25,938 nt of DNA, from positions 1-25,938 of IMG/VR virus record IMGVR_UViG_3300032073_000214; one strand, given 5' to 3'. Position numbers and translations under genes: made by a program. Source of the stretch: a virus. The notes under the pieces are model-generated. The model saw only the letters and a list, made by a program, of their open reading frames with translations. It ran no database searches and was not told the DNA's origin. Below are positions 19,942-25,479 of the stretch, in pieces; within the stretch, counting starts at the first letter, position 1; each line of letters starts with the position of its first letter.

Positions 19942-21364
19942 ATGGGGTGTTTCGGCTGGAACACACGATGCTTCTCTTGCTGTTGTTAAAGACAATAATA
20001 TTCTTTTTGCCAGCAATAGCGAAAGATATAGTGGTGTTAAGAATGATCCAGACTTATGTCAATCTCTGATTAATGATGCGTTAGAGTTTGGTGAACCAGA
20101 TACAATATACTGGTATGAAAACCCTCACAAAAAAGCGTTGCGTAAACTAATCGCTGGACAATCTAACATTTGGTCATCACCAAAGAAGTATCTGAAGAAA
20201 TACAATATTAGTGGAAAGATAATAATAGGGAATCATCATGAGAGTCATGCTTTTGCTGGGTTTGCTACTTCTACATTCAACAAGTCTGCTGCTCTTGTTA
20301 TTGATGCTGTCGGTGAGTTTACAACCACATCTATTAGTTCTTTTTCTAACATATCTGGCAATATAACAAATAAAACTTTATACAAAAAAAGATACCCACA
20401 TTCATTAGGTTTATTCTATACGGCAATCACTTCGCGTGTTGGGTTGAAACCGAATGAAGATGAATACATTCTTATGGGAATGTCTGCGTATGGCAAACCA
20501 TTATATGTTAATGAGATGAGAAAACTTTTAGAGTGTGGATATAATTTTCATCAAGGATGTAAGAACCTATTGCCTGATGCAGATCACTTTGATTTGGCAA
20601 GCTCTGCTCAGCAGATATATGAAGAAGAATTTATTAAGCTGTTATACAAAACAAAAGAATTAACTGGCGAAGACAATCTTGTAATTATGGGTGGGTGTGC
20701 TTTAAATTGTTTAGCCAACAGACACGCAAAAAAACTATTCGACAATGTTTGGATAATGCCCAACCCAAGCGATGCTGGTAGTTCGATTGGAGCTATCGCC
20801 TCAAAAGAAAAAAAGATGTTAGAGTGGAATAATCCATATCTCGGAAAGAACATTGATGGAGAATACCCAGTTGACGAAGCTATTGATGAATTGATTAGAA
20901 ATAAAATTGTCGGTATTGCTAATGGTCGTGCTGAGTTTGGTCCAAGAGCATTAGGAAACAGAAGTCTACTTGCTGATCCGACTGGAAAGGAAATGAAAGA
21001 ACTTGTGAACAAGATTAAAAAAAGACAAGAGTTTAGACCATTTGCTCCAGTGATACTTCAGTCAGAAGTTCATAATTACTTTCATGTTGATGAAGGATTT
21101 GAAAGTCCATATATGCAATATGTTGTGATGGCAAAAGACCCAGAAAAGTTTCCAGCCATAACTCATTATGATGGAACAAGCCGAGTTCAGACAGTCACTA
21201 AAGAACAGCATGATGGTTTGTGGAGATTACTCACCAAATATCATGAAAAGACTGGGATTCCTATGTTGCTGAATACTTCACTGAATATCAAAGGATATCC
21301 GATTGCCAACACTAAAGTCGATGCGGAGCTATTCGAGGAAGTCTATGGGGTTAAAATCGTATAA
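19934..21364 (+). CDS. NodU/CmcH-family carbamoyltransferase
   Basis: A 476-residue protein with the two-domain layout of the NodU/TobZ family. The N-terminal Kae1-like ATPase-fold domain begins WGVSAGTHDASLAVV and has the metal site HHESHA (101-106) and GGCALNC (253-259). The C-terminal YrdC-like part has EFGPRALGNRSLLADP (334-349) and EFRPFAPVIL (366-375). Such enzymes use carbamoyl phosphate and ATP to carbamoylate a hydroxyl, usually on a sugar. At 476 residues it is somewhat shorter than bacterial members (about 550-600). ATG 19934 begins the conserved domain; an in-frame start at 19847 runs through the 32-residue ORF and is rejected. Acceptor is unknown. Confidence 0.87.
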   Translation: MIKWGVSAGTHDASLAVVKDNNILFASNSERYSGVKNDPDLCQSLINDALEFGEPDTIYWYENPHKKALRKLIAGQSNIWSSPKKYLKKYNISGKIIIGNHHESHAFAGFATSTFNKSAALVIDAVGEFTTTSISSFSNISGNITNKTLYKKRYPHSLGLFYTAITSRVGLKPNEDEYILMGMSAYGKPLYVNEMRKLLECGYNFHQGCKNLLPDADHFDLASSAQQIYEEEFIKLLYKTKELTGEDNLVIMGGCALNCLANRHAKKLFDNVWIMPNPSDAGSSIGAIASKEKKMLEWNNPYLGKNIDGEYPVDEAIDELIRNKIVGIANGRAEFGPRALGNRSLLADPTGKEMKELVNKIKKRQEFRPFAPVILQSEVHNYFHVDEGFESPYMQYVVMAKDPEKFPAITHYDGTSRVQTVTKEQHDGLWRLLTKYHEKTGIPMLLNTSLNIKGYPIANTKVDAELFEEVYGVKIV

Positions 21365-21407
21365 AAAACGCACTATTTAGTAAAAATGTGTAAAATTACC
21401 GTTTTTT
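21363..21407 (+). terminator. Possible weak terminator after carbamoyltransferase
   Basis: An inverted repeat AAAAAACG (21363-21370) and CGTTTTTT (21400-21407) flanks a 29-base loop with small internal pairings (GTAA/TTAC) and ends in six Ts. The stem is AT-rich, so termination would be weak. It overlaps the gene's stop codon and precedes a promoter. Confidence 0.35.
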
Positions 21408-21421
21408 AATTAAAAAAAGTG

Positions 21422-21450
21422 TTGTCGAAACCTGATTTATGGGGTAGAAT
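21422..21450 (+). promoter_or_regulatory. Sigma70-like promoter before small-gene block
   Basis: TTGTCG, 17 bases, TAGAAT. It sits in the 119-base gap and is followed by a leader with GAGAGAGA before ATG 21484. It is the only promoter seen ahead of the run of small genes from 21484. Confidence 0.6.
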
Positions 21451-21483
21451 TCTCTTGTAAACTAATGAGAGAGAGATAATCCT

Positions 21484-21690
21484 ATGAGTAATTCCACCAA
21501 CGAAAGTTATATCCGTGCTAGAAGTCTAATGAATGAATTCAAAAAAAGAGTTCGTGATTCACGACCAGATTATTGTGATTCAAATTATGACATTGGTTAT
21601 CTTTCTTCATTTCTTGAAATGATTATTGCTGAAAATTCTGATCTTGAGCAGAAAGTTGCTGACCATATTGATTGTATTGGTAATAAGTAA
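21484..21690 (+). CDS. Small protein, unknown
   Basis: A 68-residue, mostly helical protein (YIRARSLMNEFKKRVRDSRPDYCDSNYDIGYLSSFLEMIIAENSDLEQKVADHI). First gene after promoter 21422, with a purine-rich ribosome site. No motif or family recognised. It opens a block of unrecognised small genes. Confidence 0.65.
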   Translation: MSNSTNESYIRARSLMNEFKKRVRDSRPDYCDSNYDIGYLSSFLEMIIAENSDLEQKVADHIDCIGNK

Positions 21691-21714
21691 TAAAATTTAA
21701 TTCGGAGTTATATT

Positions 21715-22095
21715 ATGGTTACTCGTTATTTTAAAAATATTCCCGCTAATGATAATTTTGATGAGTCTATTGAAATTATGCGTCAACTCGCTGTTGCTGA
21801 TTATAAGAAGTGGTGTGATCAGCGTGATCGTAGCGAATTCTTAAATGATGAATACTTCTCAGAAAGATTCAAAGAGTTTGATGAGAGTCTTGTTGTGAAT
21901 ACTCGCGGTAAGAAATATGTCAAACTTATTTCTGACAATAGTGTTTGGGGTTTTGTGGTCAAAGAAGATGGCGACAAATTTAAGAAAGGTGATATTTTAA
22001 AAGCTGCAAGTTGGAATGCTCCTGCTAAAAACAAAGCTCGTGGTAATATCTTTGAAGAATATGATGTTAATTGGACTGGTCCACTTTATCTATAG
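21715..22095 (+). CDS. Unknown phage protein
   Basis: A 126-residue protein. The N-terminal half is helical and charged (FDESIEIMRQLAVADYKKWCDQRDRSEFLNDEYFSERFKEF); the C-terminal half looks like a small beta barrel (KKYVKLISDNSVWGFVVKEDGDKFKKGDILKAASW). CGGAG and the TATATTATG context precede the start. CGT and T-ending codons are frequent here, unlike the AGA-rich genes upstream. No family recognised. Confidence 0.68.
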   Translation: MVTRYFKNIPANDNFDESIEIMRQLAVADYKKWCDQRDRSEFLNDEYFSERFKEFDESLVVNTRGKKYVKLISDNSVWGFVVKEDGDKFKKGDILKAASWNAPAKNKARGNIFEEYDVNWTGPLYL

Positions 22096-22104
22096 GAGAG
22101 TTTG

Positions 22105-22482
22105 ATGGTCAGTTATTATACTCCATTGAGAGAATTTATTTTTGGTCAAAGTGATTTTCAAAGAAGGTATCGTGATGATCCTTCTTTCAACTTTGACCGT
22201 CATGCTGATTTTCCGTTTGAGAACATTAACCTTAGACAGTCTAAAATCCTTCTTAAAAGTCTTTGGGATTATGATTGGGATAAGCATGGTGAGGCTCATT
22301 ATATGGACTTCCTCAGTAGTCTTAATTTGAGAGAAGCTGTATCAAATCTAGATGATGCTGAAGCTGAGAAATTTGCGAGAGAGATATTTGATAAGATTGA
22401 GAATAAAATCTTTGACATTATCTTTTATCAAGCAACTATAGATGATTCTGAAGGTTTTGGACTACACCCATCAAAAATTTAA
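22105..22482 (+). CDS. Unknown phage protein
   Basis: A 125-residue soluble protein: YYTPLREFIFGQSDFQRRYRDDPSFNFDRHADFPFENINLRQSKILLKSLWDYDWDKHGEAHYMDFLSSLNLREA, rich in aromatic residues and Asp, then a helical end. ATG 22105 has AGGAG six bases upstream; an in-frame TTG at 22102 is too close to that site. No family or motif recognised. Confidence 0.66.
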   Translation: MVSYYTPLREFIFGQSDFQRRYRDDPSFNFDRHADFPFENINLRQSKILLKSLWDYDWDKHGEAHYMDFLSSLNLREAVSNLDDAEAEKFAREIFDKIENKIFDIIFYQATIDDSEGFGLHPSKI

Positions 22483-22491
22483 GGAGAAAAG

Positions 22492-22815
22492 ATGCCGTAT
22501 AAAACACACTTTGGTTCTGATTCAACTTCTTATCTTGAAACTGTGTCACACTTTAATATGAGATACAATGATGAGGTGATTGTGTCACATGTTGAGACAC
22601 TTGATAATAGTGAATCATTAAATTTTAGAACTACTCATTGGCGTATTGTTGTTGGAAATGAAAGCCATTATGCTAATACAATAGATGATGTTCTTGATCT
22701 AATTGAGAACTGTTACCATATCTCTCCTGATGATGAGAGTTTATTAAATTTTGGTGAGAGACTGCGCACTGAGAAAAAACGAATTTTTGATGAATTACTT
22801 TCGGAGTTACAATAA
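22492..22815 (+). CDS. Unknown phage protein
   Basis: A 107-residue protein with a likely beta-sheet first half (SHFNMRYNDEVIVSHVETLDN, FRTTHWRIVVGNESHYANT) and a helical second half (IDDVLDLIENCYHI, LLNFGERLRTEKKRIFDELLSEL). AAGGAG precedes the start. It overlaps the next gene by one base. No family recognised. Confidence 0.66.
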   Translation: MPYKTHFGSDSTSYLETVSHFNMRYNDEVIVSHVETLDNSESLNFRTTHWRIVVGNESHYANTIDDVLDLIENCYHISPDDESLLNFGERLRTEKKRIFDELLSELQ

Positions 22816-23003
22816 TGGATAAAGTATTACAAGCTAGAATAGATAAAGCTATTCAAGAAAACACTTGCCCTTATACAACTGATGCTGACATTGCATACTT
22901 TGAGCGTGAGCAGTATATCAGTGAAACTGCTGATATGTGTATTTGCGGTGAGCCTCTTGAAGAAACTGGTGAACATTATATTCATATGACAAGTGGTTAT
23001 TAA
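22815..23003 (+). CDS. Small Cys-containing protein, unknown
   Basis: A 62-residue protein with three Cys (one in TCPY, two in MCICGEP) and two His near the end (GEHYIHMTSGY). This could form a small metal-binding knuckle, though the spacing is not a standard zinc ribbon. Start overlaps the preceding stop (TAATG). Unrecognised. Confidence 0.6.
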   Translation: MDKVLQARIDKAIQENTCPYTTDADIAYFEREQYISETADMCICGEPLEETGEHYIHMTSGY

Positions 23004-23004
23004 T

Positions 23005-23112
23005 ATGAATAGAGATGAGCTTGTTGAAATCTTTATTATATTAGCACTTTTCACATTGGCTACAAATCTGCCAGTGTGGGATTATTTATTTCACAATGAA
23101 CTTTATATTTAA
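23005..23112 (+). CDS. 35-residue membrane peptide, unknown
   Basis: A short ORF starting one base after the preceding stop: MNRDELVEIFIILALFTLATNLPVW, with one membrane segment, then DYLFHNELYI. Coupling to the preceding gene supports it. Unknown function. Confidence 0.5.
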   Translation: MNRDELVEIFIILALFTLATNLPVWDYLFHNELYI

Positions 23113-23123
23113 GGGATGGATAT

Positions 23124-23441
23124 ATGATAGATGGTAAATTACATTTTGGTGATGACTTTGATAACGAATTTGTTAATGTCTCCATGTGGGATCAACTTGG
23201 CAAGATATTGGACTCATCATCCGCATCTGAAGTCGTCGACAAGAAACGATTTAGAGCTGTTAATACAGTGATCACTGACGATGGTGTTACCATTACAGTT
23301 ACTGCTCGGGAAGCACAGAAGATTAAAGATGTCCTTCTCCAACTACGCACACCTGCTCGTGCTCAAGTTATCAAAACTATTCAGATGTCAAATGGCATGA
23401 ATAACATGTTAAAATTAATTCAAAAGAGTTTGGAGAAATAA
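23124..23441 (+). CDS. Unknown phage protein
   Basis: A 105-residue protein: HFGDDFDNEFVNVSMWDQLGKILDSSSASEVVDKKRFRAVNTVITDDGVTITVTAREAQKIKDVLLQLRTPARAQVIKTIQM. It mixes short strands with helices; no catalytic or metal motif. GGGATGGA lies upstream of the ATG and the glutaredoxin gene begins at the next base after its stop. Unrecognised. Confidence 0.66.
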   Translation: MIDGKLHFGDDFDNEFVNVSMWDQLGKILDSSSASEVVDKKRFRAVNTVITDDGVTITVTAREAQKIKDVLLQLRTPARAQVIKTIQMSNGMNNMLKLIQKSLEK

Positions 23442-23714
23442 ATGATTTACGAAATATATGGAAGTGCCTCATGCGGATATTGCACTCAAGCCAAAGCATT
23501 ACTTGAAGCAAGAGATTTAGAGTTTAAATACTTTGATCTCGCTGATGTGAGTGGTGATAAACAAACTGAGCTCATGAATATTGCTGGTCATCAATTTAGA
23601 ACTGTGCCACAAATCTTCATTGAGCAACATGATGAAAGGTTTGAGAATGAAAGAGTTCGTAAAAAAACCTATGTTGGTGGATTCACCGAACTGTCAAGGT
23701 CTTTAAAAGGCTAG
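23442..23714 (+). CDS. Glutaredoxin
   Basis: A 90-residue thiol-disulfide carrier with active site CGYC (11-14), the cis-Pro loop TVPQIFI (54-60) and YVGGFTEL. It can donate electrons to ribonucleotide reductase or reduce other proteins. A loop insert (EQHDERFENERVRKKT) lies before the last strand. It is distinct from the Grx domain fused to NrdB, so this phage has two glutaredoxins. The stop TAG overlaps its neighbour's ribosome site (GGCTAGGAGA), the same arrangement as at the end of nrdA. Confidence 0.88.
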   Translation: MIYEIYGSASCGYCTQAKALLEARDLEFKYFDLADVSGDKQTELMNIAGHQFRTVPQIFIEQHDERFENERVRKKTYVGGFTELSRSLKG

Positions 23715-23722
23715 GAGAAATA

Positions 23723-23917
23723 ATGGCTGGTAAAGGTAGCAAACGAAGACCAGAGGATCAATCAAAGATTGATGCAAACTGGGATAATATCTTCGGAAAA
23801 AAAGATCCTGTTAAAAAGAATATGGATAAGTTCCATAAACCCTCAACTCATATTGATAAGAAAAAGGAGTCTAAGAAAAATCCTCCCTTCAGAAAAGAAT
23901 GGTATGAAAGACCATAG
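23723..23917 (+). CDS. Small basic conserved phage protein (MAGKGSKRRP type)
   Basis: A 64-residue, Lys-rich protein with the opening MAGKGSKRRPEDQSKIDANWDNIFGKK, which I recall as conserved in many T4-like and other phages, then a basic, Pro-containing tail (HKPSTHIDKKKESKKNPPFRKEWYERP). Likely disordered or nucleic-acid-associated. AGGAG precedes the start. Function unknown. Confidence 0.68.
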   Translation: MAGKGSKRRPEDQSKIDANWDNIFGKKDPVKKNMDKFHKPSTHIDKKKESKKNPPFRKEWYERP

Positions 23918-23932
23918 TCAACCAACTATTTG

Positions 23933-23959
23933 CCGCAATTAATTGCGGTTGTTTTGTAG
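23933..23959 (+). terminator. Likely intrinsic terminator (CCGCAA/TTGCGG)
   Basis: A perfect 16-base palindrome, CCGCAATTAATTGCGG (23933-23948), forms a six-pair stem with a TTAA loop, followed by TTGTTTTG. The T-run is broken, so strength is moderate. The -35 of the next promoter begins in the same T-rich tail. Confidence 0.55.
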
Positions 23960-23977
23960 TCTATTTTAAGGCATAAT
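23949..23977 (+). promoter_or_regulatory. Sigma70-like promoter, abutting terminator
   Basis: TTGTTT, 17 bases, CATAAT, starting at the base after the palindrome. It would drive the gene at 23990 with a very short leader (the -10 ends 12 bases before ATG). Confidence 0.45.
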
Positions 23978-23989
23978 CTACTATATATT

Positions 23990-24526
23990 ATGAACATATT
24001 CTTTTTACATAATGAACCAGATATCGCAGCAATACACCATTGCGATAAACATGTGGTGAAGATGATACTTGAGTCCGCTCAGATGTTATCAACGGCACAT
24101 CGAATGATAGATGGTACAGAGGTGGTTGGTAAAAGTCCAAGTGGAAGGAAGCAAACGCAATACATTCTTTCTAATTCATATATGGACTTTGTCTTATATA
24201 AAGCAGTGCATATGAACCATCCGTGTACTGTGTGGACTAGAGAGTCAAGACAGAACTATGAGTGGCACTATGATTTATTTGTTTCATTGTGCGATGAATA
24301 CACTCACCGTTATGGAAAGGTTCATGAGACTGCTCGTAAATTGCGTGGTATATTAAAAATGCCACCAGAGAATATTGAAGATAAAGGTCTTACACAATTA
24401 CCACAGTGTATGCCAGAATATTGTAAGGACAGTGATCCCATTGAGGCTTATCGTTCTTATTATATAAACGAGAAAAAAGACTTCGCTAGATGGACAAAGC
24501 GTAGTCAACCAAATTGGTTCCATTAA
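23990..24526 (+). CDS. Conserved T4-like phage protein with His/Cys-rich head, unknown
   Basis: A 178-residue protein: NIFFLHNEPDIAAIHHCDKHVVKMILESAQMLSTAHRMIDG, then AVHMNHPCTVWTRESRQNYEWHYDLFVSLCDEYTHRYGKVHETARKLR, then LPQCMPEYCKD and the end YRSYYINEKKDFARWTKRSQPNWFH. The conserved-looking HCDKHVVKMILE, NHPCTVW, CDEYTHRYGKVH and the YYxxEK segments recur in a family I recall from T4-like marine phages. The cluster of His, Cys and Asp suggests a metal site or catalysis, but activity is unknown. Confidence 0.72.
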   Translation: MNIFFLHNEPDIAAIHHCDKHVVKMILESAQMLSTAHRMIDGTEVVGKSPSGRKQTQYILSNSYMDFVLYKAVHMNHPCTVWTRESRQNYEWHYDLFVSLCDEYTHRYGKVHETARKLRGILKMPPENIEDKGLTQLPQCMPEYCKDSDPIEAYRSYYINEKKDFARWTKRSQPNWFH

Positions 24527-24592
24527 TGGAGACAATATTCGCACTTTGGTTACATCTAAGTGTGTTCAATTAAACTAAAACAGGAAAGAAAT

Positions 24593-24946
24593 ATGAATAA
24601 TTTAAAAACTACTTTGATCGCATTAGTTGCTTTATTTGCTGCCTCTACTGCGTCTGCGGGAGCTTATGTTGTTTATGAAAATGATGTAGCGTTTGATAAA
24701 TTCGATTCTCTTGGATCATTTGACGACACCGTTGGTACACTTCGTCTCGGTACTACTTTATTAGATGGCAAAGCGTATGTAGAATACGGTAAGTTTGGTG
24801 ATGGTTTGGATTTCAACACTGGCGAATCAGCTGAAGCTGGTTACATCGTTAATGTTGGTGGGTTCCAAATCAAAGGTGTTATTGAAAGCACCAATGTTGA
24901 TGATTGGTCACACACACTTGAAACTGAAGTAAAATTCAACTTCTAA
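24593..24946 (+). CDS. Exported beta-rich, outer-membrane-like protein
   Basis: A 117-residue precursor with a textbook Sec signal peptide (about 1-22, MNNLKTTLIALVALFAAS, cleavage after ASTASA). The mature part of about 95 residues has repeated alternating strands (TVGTLRLGTTLLDGKAYVEYG, AGYIVNVGGFQIKGVIE, HTLETEVKFNF) and ends in Phe, as outer-membrane barrels do. It could be a small or partial barrel such as a surface or exclusion protein. The start has AGGAAAG upstream; an in-frame ATG at 24560 would add a non-signal stretch and is rejected. A strong terminator follows closely, so this is a single-gene unit. Function unknown. Confidence 0.75.
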   Translation: MNNLKTTLIALVALFAASTASAGAYVVYENDVAFDKFDSLGSFDDTVGTLRLGTTLLDGKAYVEYGKFGDGLDFNTGESAEAGYIVNVGGFQIKGVIESTNVDDWSHTLETEVKFNF

Positions 24947-24966
24947 TTTTAAGTTGTAGATAAAGG

Positions 24967-24991
24967 GGGAGACATTTGTCTCCCTTTTTTT
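24967..24991 (+). terminator. Strong intrinsic terminator
   Basis: GGGAGACA and TGTCTCCC form a perfect stem around a tiny loop (effectively seven pairs with ATTT as loop), followed immediately by seven Ts. It lies 20 bases after the exported-protein stop and is the clearest terminator in the window. Confidence 0.9.
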
Positions 24992-25032
24992 ATTATAATG
25001 TTGATACACACAATAGTGAAATATTTACTGCG

Positions 25033-25040
25033 CATAAATA
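25033..25040 (+). promoter_or_regulatory. Late-promoter-like element (CATAAATA)
   Basis: CATAAATA, one base from the T4 late consensus TATAAATA, lies 33 bases before ATG 25074, just downstream of the strong terminator. This is the natural place for a new transcript start. No good sigma70-type pair is seen in this gap. Confidence 0.5.
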
Positions 25041-25073
25041 CATTTAGAATATGAGTTTATTGGAGTTATTATT

Positions 25074-25448
25074 ATGCCATTATATGATTTTGAAGATAAA
25101 GAGACAAAAGAGCAAGTCACTTTATTATTATCCATATCACAGAAAGAAGTCTTTTTAAAAGACAATCCCCAGCTCAAACAAATTATAACACGTGCACCAA
25201 GCATGGTGTCAGGTATTAATTTTGACTCTAATCAAGACTCAGGGTGGAAAGATAATCTTTCTCGCATCGCTGAGGCTCATCCCAGTTCTGCACTAGCAGA
25301 TAAAGTAGGTGGTAGATCAACAAAAACCGCAAAGGTAAACGAAGCTGCAGAAAAGGCAGGCTTTCGTAAGAGTGGTCGATATAACTTTTCAGATCTTGAC
25401 AACGCTGAAGCAACATTGGCAGAAGCAAAGGCAAGTAAGAAAAAATGA
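25074..25448 (+). CDS. FmdB-like conserved phage protein lacking Zn cysteines
   Basis: A 124-residue protein whose opening MPLYDFEDKETKEQVTLLLSISQKEVFLKDNPQLKQIITRAPSMVSG has the order of FmdB-type putative regulatory proteins (strand, hairpin, helix, strand), but the usual zinc cysteines are absent. The rest is SGWKDNLSRIAEAHPSSALADKVGGRSTK and a helical Lys/Ala tail. I recall this form as common in marine T4-like phages. GGAG and TATTATG precede the start. The phoH gene follows within 31 bases. Role unknown. Confidence 0.7.
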   Translation: MPLYDFEDKETKEQVTLLLSISQKEVFLKDNPQLKQIITRAPSMVSGINFDSNQDSGWKDNLSRIAEAHPSSALADKVGGRSTKTAKVNEAAEKAGFRKSGRYNFSDLDNAEATLAEAKASKKK

Positions 25449-25479
25449 TAACATCAACCCACAACCAACAGGAGACTCT

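Noticed and set aside
24546-24574. Promoter before the exported protein (TTGGTT and ATTAAA-like)
   Set aside because: The hexamers are too weak to call, although the gene's isolation suggests that a promoter exists somewhere in 24527-24592.
14-25464. Many minus-strand ORFs of 60-134 codons
   Set aside because: Each lies opposite a well-supported + strand gene, lacks a ribosome site and has no recognisable motif; they look like shadows of a compact AT-rich genome.
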